DNA from: Gynuella sp050296195
Lineage (GTDB): Bacteria > Pseudomonadota > Gammaproteobacteria > Pseudomonadales > Natronospirillaceae
Reading direction: 5' to 3' (one strand)
Length of the DNA stretch: 64,000 bases
Assembly: GCF_050296195.1 (NCBI RefSeq)
Contig: NZ_JBNKRB010000007.1
In this document: positions 54,426-63,594 of the stretch, piece by piece
How the letters are laid out: the number at the start of each line of letters is the position of its first letter
How positions within the stretch are numbered: position 1 is the stretch's first letter
Program-made: the position numbers and the translations under genes
Notes under the pieces: generated by a model
The model's database searches: none
The model's input: only the letters and a program-made list of their open reading frames with translations
Told to the model about the DNA's origin: nothing

Positions 54426-54445
54426 AGTACTTTTATAAAAGTACT
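54426..54445. promoter_or_regulatory. Perfect 20-bp palindrome upstream of katG
   Basis: The half-site AGTACTTTTA is followed by its exact inverse complement. The element ends 49 bp before the katG ATG, where it would overlap or border the promoter or 5' leader. It does not match the OxyR spacing pattern or a Fur box as I know them. Confidence 0.6.
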
Positions 54446-54494
54446 GATGTATCGTAGTGGTATACCTTTCGTCTCTAATTAAAGGTTAATCTAA

Positions 54495-56714
54495 ATGCTA
54501 AAAAGTACGATCCCTTTTGTGGCAGCATTAGCGATATCAACGTCTTCAATTCTTATTTCTAATTCTGCTGCAGCCCAAGAACATGCTACTAACAATAAAT
54601 TCTGGTGGCCGGAGAAACTGGATCTCAGCCCTCTCCGACAACATGACTCTGAATCCAATCCAATGGGTGATAACTTTGACTACATCAAAGAATTCAACAG
54701 CCTGGATCTGGATGCGGTTAAAGAAGACATCAAAAAACTGTTAACCACCTCACAAGACTGGTGGCCAGCCGATTACGGTCATTATGGGCCATTCTTTATT
54801 CGCATGGCCTGGCACAGTGCCGGGGTATATAGAATGGGTGATGGTCGCGGTGGCGCGGCTGGAGGACAACAACGTTTCGAACCTCTGAACAGTTGGCCCG
54901 ACAACGTTAATCTCGATAAAGCACGTCGATTGTTATGGCCTATCAAGCAAAAGTATGGCCGGAAAATTTCCTGGGCGGACCTGATGGTCCTGACGGGAAA
55001 TGTGTCTCTTGAGTCAATGGGCTTTAAAACATTTGGTTTTGCCGGTGGCCGTGAAGATGACTGGGAACCAGATATGGTTTATTGGGGCTCAGAAAAGAAA
55101 TGGCTCGGTGATGAAGATCGTTACAGCGGTGACCGGAAACTGGAAGATCCACTCGCTGCAGTGCAAATGGGCTTGATTTACGTAAATCCCGAAGGTCCTG
55201 GTGGCAATCCTGACCCATTGCTGGCAGCCAAGGATATTCGAGAAACTTTTGGCCGCATGGCAATGAATGACGAGGAAACCGTGGCATTAATCGCTGGAGG
55301 CCATACGTTTGGAAAGGCGCATGGTAATGGAAAAGCAGATTGCCTGGGAGAAGCCCCGGCAGCGGCTCCAATAGAAGATCAGGGACTGGGTTGGAAAAAC
55401 AAATGCGGCTCTGGTAAAGGTGCGGATACGATTACCAGTGGCCTGGAAGGTTCATGGTCAGTCAACCCGATAGCCTGGACCACCCAATACCTGGACAACC
55501 TGTTTGGTTATGACTGGGTACAAACCAGAAGTCCGGCAGGCGCAATACAATGGATTCCCGCTGACGATCAGGCAGCCAATCTGGCCCCCGACGCACACGA
55601 CCCCATCAAGCGCCATGCTCCGATCATGTTTACTACTGACCTGGCCCTGAAAGCAGATCCGGCCTATCGGAAAATTGCTGAGCGCTTCCACAAAGATCCA
55701 CAGCAATATCAACTGGCATTCGCCAAAGCCTGGTTCAAGCTGACTCACCGGGACATGGGGCCACGTAGCCGCTACCTCGGCCCCGATGTTCCTCAAGAGG
55801 CCTTGATCTGGCAGGATCCCATCCCTGCGGTTGATTATAAGCCGGTCAATCAAAGAGACATTTCCAAGCTGAAAAAACAGATTCTTGCTTCAGGACTCTC
55901 CGGAGCAGAACTGATCAGAACCGCCTGGGCTTCTGCATCCAGTTTCCGCGGAACTGACATGCGGGGCGGAGCAAACGGCGCTCGTATTCGTCTGCAGCCA
56001 CAAATCAACTGGCCGGCCAACAATCCAGCTGAGTTGAAGAAAGTACTCGGCCGCCTGGAGAGTATTCAGGAAAACTTCAATCAAAAATCTGCAAAACGAA
56101 AAATCTCTCTGGCAGATTTGATTGTCCTTGGTGGTGACACAGCCATCGAACAGGCCGCAAAACAAGGTGGTTACAAAGTTGAGGTGCCGTTCACTCCTGG
56201 CCGTGCCGATGCCACTCAGGACCAAACAGATGTGCATTCGTTTGCTGTGCTCGAACCCAAGGCCGACGCTTTCCGCAACTATTACGATGACCGCAGCCCG
56301 ATGTCACCAACCCGTATGCTGGTCGACAAAGCCAATCTGCTGACTTTGACCGTACCAGAAATGACGGTGTTGGTCGGTGGCATGCGCTCGCTGGACGCCA
56401 ACAGTGACGGCTCTAAATATGGCGTCTTCACTGACCGCCCGGGAACCCTGAGCAATGACTTCTTTGTGAACCTGCTGGATATGTCAACCAAATGGAGCAA
56501 ATCCTCTGACATGGATGGTATTTACGAAGGGCGTGACCGTGAAACCAACAAATTGAGATGGGAAGCCACTCCTGTGGATCTCATTTTTGGCTCACACTCT
56601 GAGTTACGTGCTGTCGCAGAAGTCTATGCGTCCGATGATGCCGGCCAGAAATTTGTTGATGACTTCGTGGCCGCATGGACCAAAGTGATGAAACTCGATC
56701 GCTTTGATCTCTAA
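54495..56714 (+). CDS. katG: Catalase-peroxidase KatG with export signal
   Basis: KatG is a haem enzyme that dismutates H2O2 and has peroxidase activity. The 739-residue protein has both halves of the fused KatG fold. Distal residues are Arg103, Trp106 and His107 (in RMAWHSAG); the proximal haem ligand is His270 (in AGGHTFGKAHG). The tyrosine of the Met-Tyr-Trp adduct lies in MGLIYVNPEGPGG. Residues 1-27 form a Sec signal (VAALAISTSSILISNSAAA), absent from the cytosolic type; exported KatG (KatP/KatG2) is known from some pathogens and marine bacteria, so this one is probably periplasmic. No peroxide-sensing regulator gene lies adjacent. Confidence 0.96.
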   Translation: MLKSTIPFVAALAISTSSILISNSAAAQEHATNNKFWWPEKLDLSPLRQHDSESNPMGDNFDYIKEFNSLDLDAVKEDIKKLLTTSQDWWPADYGHYGPFFIRMAWHSAGVYRMGDGRGGAAGGQQRFEPLNSWPDNVNLDKARRLLWPIKQKYGRKISWADLMVLTGNVSLESMGFKTFGFAGGREDDWEPDMVYWGSEKKWLGDEDRYSGDRKLEDPLAAVQMGLIYVNPEGPGGNPDPLLAAKDIRETFGRMAMNDEETVALIAGGHTFGKAHGNGKADCLGEAPAAAPIEDQGLGWKNKCGSGKGADTITSGLEGSWSVNPIAWTTQYLDNLFGYDWVQTRSPAGAIQWIPADDQAANLAPDAHDPIKRHAPIMFTTDLALKADPAYRKIAERFHKDPQQYQLAFAKAWFKLTHRDMGPRSRYLGPDVPQEALIWQDPIPAVDYKPVNQRDISKLKKQILASGLSGAELIRTAWASASSFRGTDMRGGANGARIRLQPQINWPANNPAELKKVLGRLESIQENFNQKSAKRKISLADLIVLGGDTAIEQAAKQGGYKVEVPFTPGRADATQDQTDVHSFAVLEPKADAFRNYYDDRSPMSPTRMLVDKANLLTLTVPEMTVLVGGMRSLDANSDGSKYGVFTDRPGTLSNDFFVNLLDMSTKWSKSSDMDGIYEGRDRETNKLRWEATPVDLIFGSHSELRAVAEVYASDDAGQKFVDDFVAAWTKVMKLDRFDL

Positions 56715-56735
56715 TCGTTCCACTTTTTTTAAAAC

Positions 56736-56762
56736 GCGGCGCATTCTGCGCCGCTATTTTTT
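56736..56762 (+). terminator. Intrinsic terminator after katG
   Basis: GCGGCGCA (56736-56743) and TGCGCCGC (56747-56754) form a perfect 8-bp GC stem with a TTC loop, followed by TATTTTTTCT. Confidence 0.88.
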
Positions 56763-56888
56763 CTACTCCTGACAATGATCACCTCTCTCTATAAAAAACG
56801 GCAAAATCACCACTTTCCGCTTAATCTCTTCCGACAGACATGACAAAATCAACACCTGTGCATTGCTTCAATACAACAGGCTGTTTAC

Positions 56889-58523
56889 ATGCAACAAATA
56901 CTTCAATACCTCATTCAATACGCGGATACTTTACTGGAGCGTTATCGCGATCCATATCATGGTACTCCGCTTTTTTTTGACGGTTGCGACACCTTTACCG
57001 GCAAACCGGTTATCTGGAAAAATACCGACGGCACTCCCTGGGAACCCTCCAATATTGCCAGCCAGCAGAATCTGTTCCGGTTTCTGACCGGATTGACTGC
57101 CCTTACTGGCAAACCTCAATACCGACAAGCGGCCAAAGATGCTATCACCTGGCATTTTGAACATGCAGACAAAAGTGGCTTGATACGTTGGGGCGGCCAT
57201 TCATTTCTGGACCTCAAAACACTGCAGGCTGTTGGTCCGGAAAATAAAAACATGCTGCACGAACTAAAACATCACTGCCCTTTTTACGAACTGATGTATG
57301 AGACCAACCCCACGGCTACGCGACGGTTGATCAAAGCAATCTGGAACAGCCACGTTAGCAATTGGGACAATTTGGAAATGTCCCGTCATGGTGAATATGG
57401 CAAAACATTTGACGAACACAACTTTTGGAACAAACCCCAGCATGAAGGCCTTGAACCCTTACGGGAAATGAAAGGCCTGTCGTTCATTAACATCGGGAAT
57501 GATCTAATCTTCAGTGCCGGAATGCTCTACAAACTTGACCAGGATCAGGAGGCATTGTCATGGGCGGAATTCCTAATGCGCCAGTATGTCAACAGCCGTT
57601 ACCCTGGAACCAAACTGGGTTGCTATCAATACAATCGCCCGGCCAAAACCGGCGATGCACCCACGGACGAACATCATCCGCAATACACTTTCTCATTTTG
57701 GGGTGACCGCGCCCAACGCCAGTTTGGCCCGGAATATGGCGATGTTGCCAAAGAAGCCTGGGTTCTGTTCAAAATGGATGAAGAAGCACTGAATGGACCG
57801 GAAGGAATTTACGGAGATTGTGCCCTGACTCAAACACTGCTCGCCCGTGAGTTGGGTGACAAAGGGCAGCAATTGCTTACATGGACAACGGAAGGATTGG
57901 AAGCTTGGATTCATTACGCCTACGACCCGGCCAGCAATGAAATCAAACCCATGTTTGCCGATGGAAAAGATCTAACCGGTCACCACATTCCACGCTATGG
58001 TTACTATGGCCATAAAGGCACACCATTTACGCGACGGCCACTTCCCCCTCACGTTTTTCTGGCATGTGTCACCAATTGGGTGGAAACACGAAGTGAAATA
58101 CTCTGGCCAGCCATCTGTGCTATGGCAAAACACTTTGAACTGGGTGACTGGGGCCCCAGTTCACCACAAGTCGAACTCAACACCAACGCCAACGAAACAC
58201 TCTTGTTATTGGCTGTACTGGAAATGCACCGCGCCACCCAGAGTCAAAGTTATCTGAATCTGGCCAAAAAACTTGGAGATAACATCTTCAATCGCAGCGC
58301 CAACCGAGGCGTATTTACGACCAGCAAAGACCATATTCACTGCCGCTTTGACGACATCGAACCACTTGTACTGCTCAGCTTAATTGCGGCGAGCGAAAAC
58401 CAACAGACTCAGATACCTGCATACCGAAGTCGTGGCGGCTACATTCATGGAGATATGATGATGCCTGACGGTAGTTGCAAAAATACAATGGATATCAAAG
58501 CAATTTATTCCCGGCAGAAGTAG
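56889..58523 (+). CDS. PL2-family pectate lyase (PelW-like exopolygalacturonate lyase)
   Basis: The 544-residue protein has no signal peptide and resembles cytosolic PelW of Dickeya and other PL2 lyases (alpha/alpha-barrel fold). Segments I recognise: SQQNLFRFLTGLTALTGKPQYRQAA, WGGHSFLDLKTLQAVGPENK, MSRHGEYGK, GLSFINIGNDLIFSA, GDRAQRQFGPEYG and GYYGHKGT. PL2 enzymes split digalacturonate and short pectic oligomers by beta-elimination. Together with the GH28 lipoprotein at 34812 it gives an outside-to-inside pectin route. The initiator ATG at 56889 follows only a weak AGG site (56877-56880). Confidence 0.78.
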   Translation: MQQILQYLIQYADTLLERYRDPYHGTPLFFDGCDTFTGKPVIWKNTDGTPWEPSNIASQQNLFRFLTGLTALTGKPQYRQAAKDAITWHFEHADKSGLIRWGGHSFLDLKTLQAVGPENKNMLHELKHHCPFYELMYETNPTATRRLIKAIWNSHVSNWDNLEMSRHGEYGKTFDEHNFWNKPQHEGLEPLREMKGLSFINIGNDLIFSAGMLYKLDQDQEALSWAEFLMRQYVNSRYPGTKLGCYQYNRPAKTGDAPTDEHHPQYTFSFWGDRAQRQFGPEYGDVAKEAWVLFKMDEEALNGPEGIYGDCALTQTLLARELGDKGQQLLTWTTEGLEAWIHYAYDPASNEIKPMFADGKDLTGHHIPRYGYYGHKGTPFTRRPLPPHVFLACVTNWVETRSEILWPAICAMAKHFELGDWGPSSPQVELNTNANETLLLLAVLEMHRATQSQSYLNLAKKLGDNIFNRSANRGVFTTSKDHIHCRFDDIEPLVLLSLIAASENQQTQIPAYRSRGGYIHGDMMMPDGSCKNTMDIKAIYSRQK

Positions 58524-58716
58524 CCAGCGTATTTAACACATTATGTAGATGGGTATGAGGCGGCTGGCTGGAGATGTAACAAAAGATTTATCTTTTCTTG
58601 ATGGTGTGGAAGTTGGTTTCATCCACACCTGGATTGCTTTTTAGCTGAGAGAACATTTTGTTATCCCAATAACAAAAGCAGATTTCCATATAAACAGGTA
58701 TCTCATTGCATACTAT

Positions 58717-58746
58717 AAAACGGACACCCCCTAATGAGGCATCCGC
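58717..58746. terminator. Terminator after the sulfhydrylase gene
   Basis: On the minus strand CGGATGCC pairs (with two G-U pairs) with GGTGTCCG, followed by TTTTATA. The plus strand also ends in a T-run (CTTTTTTAAC), so the element could serve both convergent neighbours. Confidence 0.65.
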
Positions 58747-58755
58747 TTTTTTAAC

Positions 58756-60027
58756 TTAGTTGGCTGCAGCAAGGGCCTGCTCGATATCAGCAATGATATC
58801 TTCCACATGCTCAATGCCAATAGACAGTCTGACCAGATCACTACTGACACCTGCTGCCTTAAGTTCATCTTCATTGAGCTGACGATGGGTCGTTGTAGCC
58901 GGGTGACAAGCCAGGGACTTTGCATCACCAATGTTCACCAACCGTTTGATCATTTGTAATGCATCAATGAAACGGGCACCTGCTTCGGCCCCACCTTTGA
59001 TACCAAAACTGAGGATGGCCGAAGGTTTACCATTCAGCATACGTTGAGCCACTTCATGATACTGGCTATCACTCAAACCGGCATAATTAACCCAGGCAAC
59101 TTGGGTATGGTTACTCAGATATTCGGCTACTTGCTGTGCATTTTGTACATGACGATCCATTCGCAACGCCAGCGTTTCCAATCCCTGCAAAATCAAGAAC
59201 GCATTCATGGGTGATAATGCTGCTCCCATATTTCTCAGCGGCACCACTCTGGCACGGCCAATAAATGCCGCCTCACCCAGTGCTTCGGTATACACCACAC
59301 CATGATATGAAGGATCCGGTTCATTGAAACGCGGAAATCTTGGATTATCTTTCCAGGGAAATTTACCGGAATCGACAATGGCACCGCCAACCGTCGTACC
59401 ATGCCCCCCAATGTATTTCGTCAAAGAGTGCACAACGATATCAGCACCATGTTCAAACGGTCGGCACAGGTACGGCGTGGCAACAGTGTTATCAACAATC
59501 ACCGGTACACCATGACGATGTGCCATATCCGACAAAGCCTTGAGGTCAACCACATTACCTGCCGGATTGCCAATAGACTCGCAAAACAAGGCCTTGGTTT
59601 TATCATCGATCAACGCTTCCAGAGCATCGATATCGCTGCCTGGTGCCATACGCACTTCAATGCCCTGCTGTGGGAATGTATGAGCAAATAGATTATAGGT
59701 ACCACCATAGAGCTGACTGACAGAAACAATATTGTCTCCTGCCACGGCCAGGGTTTGAACGGATGCCGTGATGGCGGCCATACCCGATGCCATGCACAAC
59801 GCTGCAATTCCTCCCTCCATTGCCGCAAGACGCTGCTCCAGCACATCATTAGTGGGATTCATGATCCGGGTATAAATATTACCCGGCTCTTTCAGATCAA
59901 ACAGATCAGCGCCATGTTGGGTATCACGGAAACTGTAGGATGTCGTCTGATAGATTGGCACTGCCACTGCCCGAGTGGTTGGATCATCATTGAACCCTGC
60001 GTGAATTGCCTGTGTCTCTATTTTCAT
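58756..60027 (-). CDS. metY: O-acetylhomoserine (thiol)-lyase / sulfhydrylase
   Basis: This PLP enzyme makes homocysteine from O-acetyl- (or O-succinyl-) homoserine and sulfide. The 423-residue protein has the Cys/Met-metabolism fold: PIYQTTSYSFRDTQHGADLF, NIYTRIMNPTNDVLEQRLAAMEGG, and the PLP lysine in HSLTKYIGGHGTTVGG. The C-terminal segments HPATTTHRQLNEDELKAAG and LVRLSIGIEHVEDII are typical of MetY. The length (about 425) and the long insert before the C-terminus favour MetY over MetB/MetZ. Homocysteine would go to MetH. Confidence 0.93.
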   Translation of the reverse strand: MKIETQAIHAGFNDDPTTRAVAVPIYQTTSYSFRDTQHGADLFDLKEPGNIYTRIMNPTNDVLEQRLAAMEGGIAALCMASGMAAITASVQTLAVAGDNIVSVSQLYGGTYNLFAHTFPQQGIEVRMAPGSDIDALEALIDDKTKALFCESIGNPAGNVVDLKALSDMAHRHGVPVIVDNTVATPYLCRPFEHGADIVVHSLTKYIGGHGTTVGGAIVDSGKFPWKDNPRFPRFNEPDPSYHGVVYTEALGEAAFIGRARVVPLRNMGAALSPMNAFLILQGLETLALRMDRHVQNAQQVAEYLSNHTQVAWVNYAGLSDSQYHEVAQRMLNGKPSAILSFGIKGGAEAGARFIDALQMIKRLVNIGDAKSLACHPATTTHRQLNEDELKAAGVSSDLVRLSIGIEHVEDIIADIEQALAAAN

Positions 60028-60362
60028 ACTACTTTTGCCTTGTCATTATCGTTATTTGATTTTGGTTAACCTGATACTAGTTCTGGTTGAGCCTCATCGC
60101 ACCATACAAACGTGTCCGCGATGGCTCACAGCCAGATCAACAGAAGACTACAGTTTAGCAGACAGCTCCCAACTCCCCATATAACTCCCGATTCTTTCAA
60201 TATGCTCCGACGGCAACTGCCTTCTCCCTGAAAACATCAACACGTTACGAGCTTTCAACTACTCACTGAATAAACCAAACCTTCACACAATCCTAACAAT
60301 TCGATCATTGAGAACAACCAAGACGTCCTTATAATAAGCAAAGCTTACTATAAGGTATAACT
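60028..60362. other. Divergent metY / marR intergenic region
   Basis: This 335-bp gap has no gene. It holds the metY promoter on the left and the marR promoter plus operator on the right (60327-60355). I see no S-box or other riboswitch. Confidence 0.5.
60327..60355. promoter_or_regulatory. 29-bp palindromic MarR-type operator
   Basis: The half-site CCTTATAATAAGC is mirrored by GCTTACTATAAGG around an AAA centre (12 of 13 positions pair). It ends 7 bp before the marR start codon and contains the ribosome site (TAAGG), so binding by the regulator would block both transcription and access. Such sites are typical of MarR autoregulation in marR-emrAB operons. Confidence 0.8.
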
Positions 60363-60797
60363 ATGTCTTCCAATGATCGATTGAATAATCCTGGCTTTCT
60401 GATCGCGGATATCCACCGCCTGGTTCGGCGCCTGTATGTAGAAAGAGCCGATCAAAGCTCCCTGACTCTGGCCCAGGCCAAAGCTCTGCTGTTTATTTCC
60501 AAACACGAAGGAGTGAAACAAAAAGAGCTGGCCGATGTGCTGGATATTCAACCCATGACCCTGGTTAAAGTGCTGGATCATCTCGCCAGCGAAAGACTTA
60601 TCGTCCGCCAACCGGATCCTAATGACCGTCGCGCCCATCTGATTCACCTATGTGAAGATGCCGGTCCACACCTCGCACAGGTGGAACAAACCACCCAGCA
60701 GTTATTGACGGATATGCTTCAGGACCTGGAAAAACAGGAAGTAGAACAATTGATCAATATGCTCATCAGAATTCGCAATCGACTGTTGTCACTCTGA
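60363..60797 (+). CDS. MarR-family transcriptional repressor
   Basis: The 144-residue protein has a winged helix-turn-helix of the MarR type: LTLAQAKALLFISKHEGVKQKELADVL, then IQPMTLVKVLDHLASERLIVRQPDPNDRRAHLIHL with the D-x-R wing. It is the first gene of an operon with emrA-like and emrB-like genes (17 bp to the next) and probably represses it by binding the palindrome just upstream until an effector (perhaps a substrate of the pump) is present. Confidence 0.93.
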   Translation: MSSNDRLNNPGFLIADIHRLVRRLYVERADQSSLTLAQAKALLFISKHEGVKQKELADVLDIQPMTLVKVLDHLASERLIVRQPDPNDRRAHLIHLCEDAGPHLAQVEQTTQQLLTDMLQDLEKQEVEQLINMLIRIRNRLLSL

Positions 60798-60814
60798 ATT
60801 TAGGAACTCCAAAG

Positions 60815-61888
60815 ATGTCTGATACTCCAAATTACGATACAAAACCCAATATTCCATCTGCCAGGCACAATCCCCTCAAACGGATTTTGCTAATGATCGT
60901 TGTACCGGTCATTGCACTCGTAGCAGGGGGAGGGATCTATTTGAAAGGTGGGCAATCTGTAGAAACCGACAATGCCTATGTCAAAGCAGATATGGTAGCT
61001 ATCAGTTCTGAAGTCTCCGGGACTATCAGGCGGGTTGAAGCTCAGGAAAATCAACCGGTTAAAGCCGGAGACCTGTTATTCGAAATAGATCCAGAAACAT
61101 TCAATGTAGCCGTACAACAAGCGAAAGCCCAACTGGCCCAGGTGAAAACCCAGCTGGCAGCTCTTAAAGTCTCGTACGCACAAAAACAGGCGGAACTGAA
61201 ACTCGCACAAAGTCGTTATGACTATGCACTGGCAGAAGAGAAACGCAACGAAGACCTGCTCAAAAAACACTTCATTTCCAGCTCACAGTTCGATGCAGTT
61301 AAACAGGACACCCGCATAGCCAACCTGCAATTAATTGCCGCAAATGAAGGGCTGAAACAAATCCTGGAAAATCTCGGCGGCAGCATCGATCTTCCAATTG
61401 AGCAACACCCTGACTATTTGGCCGCCCAGGCTCAGCTGGATCAGGCGCAGCTAAACCTGGCACATACGCGCATTAAAGCTCCTATCGACGGCATCGTTCG
61501 GATTCCCCCCAAAAAAGGTCAGTTTATCACTGCAGGCCAAAGCGCCCTGGCACTGGTACAAAATCATCAGTTCTGGATTGAAGCTAATTATCCGGAAAAA
61601 GACCTCACCTATGTGAAACCAGGTCAGATGGTGGAAATTCATGTAGACACTTATCCAAATGTCTCCTGGAAAGGAACCGTCGAAAGCCTGAGCCCAGGAA
61701 CCAGCTCTGAATTTTCTATACTGCCGGCACAAAATGGTACGGGGAACTGGGTAAAAGTAGCACAACGGGTTCCTGTAAGGATCCGTATTCAGGAAGACCA
61801 GAACACACCGAATTTACGTGCCGGTCTCAGTACCATTGTCGCCATCAAAACTGGACACAAACGAAACATTATGGGCTTTTCACTATAA
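60815..61888 (+). CDS. emrA: EmrA-like periplasmic adaptor (HlyD family)
   Basis: The 357-residue membrane-fusion protein links an inner-membrane pump to an outer-membrane channel. It has one N-terminal transmembrane anchor (about 24-45), the biotinyl-lipoyl halves (VETDNAYVKADMVAISSEVSGTI and RIKAPIDGIVRIPPKKGQFI), and a coiled coil between them. The beta-barrel follows (FWIEANYPEKDLTYVKPGQMV). Its TAA shares its last base with the emrB ATG, implying coupled translation. Confidence 0.93.
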   Translation: MSDTPNYDTKPNIPSARHNPLKRILLMIVVPVIALVAGGGIYLKGGQSVETDNAYVKADMVAISSEVSGTIRRVEAQENQPVKAGDLLFEIDPETFNVAVQQAKAQLAQVKTQLAALKVSYAQKQAELKLAQSRYDYALAEEKRNEDLLKKHFISSSQFDAVKQDTRIANLQLIAANEGLKQILENLGGSIDLPIEQHPDYLAAQAQLDQAQLNLAHTRIKAPIDGIVRIPPKKGQFITAGQSALALVQNHQFWIEANYPEKDLTYVKPGQMVEIHVDTYPNVSWKGTVESLSPGTSSEFSILPAQNGTGNWVKVAQRVPVRIRIQEDQNTPNLRAGLSTIVAIKTGHKRNIMGFSL

Positions 61889-63408
61889 TGAATCAGGATA
61901 CAGAAAAAACCGCTGTCCAACGCCTGTTTATTACCATTTCGGTTATGCTGGCAACCGTTATGCAAGCGCTGGATACCACTATTGCAAATGTGGCACTACC
62001 GCACATGCAAGGAAGCATGGGAGCCTCTCAGGATCAGATTTCCTGGGTGCTCACCTCTTATATCGTCGCGTCAGCTATTTTCATGCCGATGACAGGGTTT
62101 CTAACCGCTCGCTTTGGTCGCCGTAAGCTACTGATCGTATCGGTTGCCGGGTTCACCCTTGCATCTATGATGTGTGGTGCAGCGCAATCCCTTACACAAA
62201 TGGTTGCTTTTCGTCTTTTACAAGGGGTTTTTGGAGCTAGTCTTGTACCCCTGGCACAAGCAGTGCTGCTCGATACCTATCCAAAAGAAAAACATGGCTC
62301 AGCCATGGCCACCTTCGGCATTGGTGTCATGCTTGGCCCTATTCTGGGCCCCTCTCTGGGAGGAATACTCACTGAGCACTACAACTGGCGGTGGGTGTTT
62401 TATATTAATGTCCCCTTTGGAATACTAGCTCTTATTGGCCTGTTTCGCTTTGTACCTGAAACCATATTGGAAAAAGGGCGACGTTTTGACCTGCTTGGCT
62501 TTTCTTTTCTGGCGCTGGGCATTGGTGCACTCCAAATGATGCTTGACCGTGGCCAATCCCAGGATTGGTTTAGTAGCAGCGAAATTATCATCGAAACTAT
62601 TATGGCAGTACTGGCACTTTATCTATTTATTACACATATTTTTACCGCGAAAAATCCATTTATTGAACCTGCGCTGTTCAAAGACCGGAACCTGTCTGCT
62701 GGTCTGGTATTTATTTTTGTTGTCGGTGTGGTATTACTTGCCTCCATGGCACTGTTACCACCATTTATGCAAAACCTGATGGGATATCCAGTCATTAATA
62801 CAGGATATTTACTAGCCCCCAGAGGCTTTGGCACCATGGCTGCTATGATGATCGTAGGCCGTCTGTCCTCAAGGGTTGATGCACGCTATCTGATTTTTAT
62901 CGGTCTACTGTGTATTGCCTGCTCACTATGGGAAATGACCAAATTTACAGTGGATAGCTCAGGATATGACTTAATCAGAACAGGCATCATTCAGGGTTTT
63001 GGCTTCGGGTTTGTTTTCGTACCACTAACCACCGTCACCTTCGCCACCCTAGCACCGCACTACCGTACAGAAGGGACATCCATGTATAGCCTGATTCGGA
63101 GCATCGGTAGCAGCATTGGTATTTCAATCGTCACAACATTCCTTGCCCAATCTGCCCAGAAAAACCATGCAGTTTTTTCTGAACTGATCAACCCAAACAA
63201 CCATGCATTGGCTCAGGCAGTAGGAAAAGGCATTTTGACAGAATCCAGTTATGGGCTATCCATCCTAGACGGAGTGGTCACTACACAGGCCACCACCCTT
63301 GCATATCTTCAGGATTTTCGGTTCATGATGTTCATAACCCTGGCTGCCATACCATTATTGCTACTAATGAGTTCACCCAAACAAAGAACTCAGACCGCTT
63401 CGGCATAA
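61888..63408 (+). CDS. emrB: EmrB-like DHA2 family drug transporter
   Basis: The 506-residue major-facilitator protein has 14 membrane segments. The DHA2 motif D-T-T-I-A-N-V-A-L-P-H-M is near the start, motif A-like GFLTARFGRRKLL follows, and motif C GIGVMLGPILGPSLGG lies in helix 5. With EmrA it should export hydrophobic compounds. An outer-membrane TolC partner is not in the window. The operon marR-emrA-emrB is 3' bounded by a long inverted repeat. Confidence 0.94.
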   Translation: MNQDTEKTAVQRLFITISVMLATVMQALDTTIANVALPHMQGSMGASQDQISWVLTSYIVASAIFMPMTGFLTARFGRRKLLIVSVAGFTLASMMCGAAQSLTQMVAFRLLQGVFGASLVPLAQAVLLDTYPKEKHGSAMATFGIGVMLGPILGPSLGGILTEHYNWRWVFYINVPFGILALIGLFRFVPETILEKGRRFDLLGFSFLALGIGALQMMLDRGQSQDWFSSSEIIIETIMAVLALYLFITHIFTAKNPFIEPALFKDRNLSAGLVFIFVVGVVLLASMALLPPFMQNLMGYPVINTGYLLAPRGFGTMAAMMIVGRLSSRVDARYLIFIGLLCIACSLWEMTKFTVDSSGYDLIRTGIIQGFGFGFVFVPLTTVTFATLAPHYRTEGTSMYSLIRSIGSSIGISIVTTFLAQSAQKNHAVFSELINPNNHALAQAVGKGILTESSYGLSILDGVVTTQATTLAYLQDFRFMMFITLAAIPLLLLMSSPKQRTQTASA

Positions 63409-63418
63409 ACAAAACAAA

Positions 63419-63472
63419 TGAAGCAGGAACCGCTGATGAAACAGTAATCGACCATAAAAAGCTCCTGCTTCA
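63419..63472. repeat. Inverted repeat downstream of emrB
   Basis: TGAAGCAGGA (63419-63428) and TCCTGCTTCA (63463-63472) are exact inverted copies 34 bp apart. They could form a long-loop terminator for the emr operon or be a REP-like element linked to the nearby transposase. Confidence 0.5.
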
Positions 63473-63491
63473 ACCACTACGTTTTTTACCA

Positions 63492-63532
63492 GGACACCCA
63501 CTTTAAGAATACTAATTGGACACCCACTTTAA
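63492..63532 (+). repeat. Tandem direct repeat upstream of the transposase
   Basis: The 15-mer GGACACCCACTTTAA occurs twice with a 26-bp period, at 63492-63506 and 63518-63532. It lies about 60 bp before the transposase start and may be part of its recognition or promoter sequence. Confidence 0.6.
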
Positions 63533-63594
63533 AACTTGATCAATTTTTCGATAGCAGGCATTATTCGGTACTGTATATATATCAGGACAAAGCC

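Larger units (their letters stand above)
53962..54494. other. AT-rich intergenic region sbcD-katG
   Basis: This 533-bp gap has no credible gene and is very AT-rich. It carries the divergent promoters of sbcD and katG. Two long palindromes lie on the katG side (listed separately), and a TATAAT stands near 54238-54243. Confidence 0.55.

Noticed and set aside
59240..59275. TGGCAC match inside metY as another sigma-54 promoter
   Set aside because: No TTGC at the required distance after it, and it lies within a coding region.
60028..60362. SAM-type riboswitch before metY
   Set aside because: No recognisable conserved core; only ordinary promoter-like DNA and the MarR palindrome.
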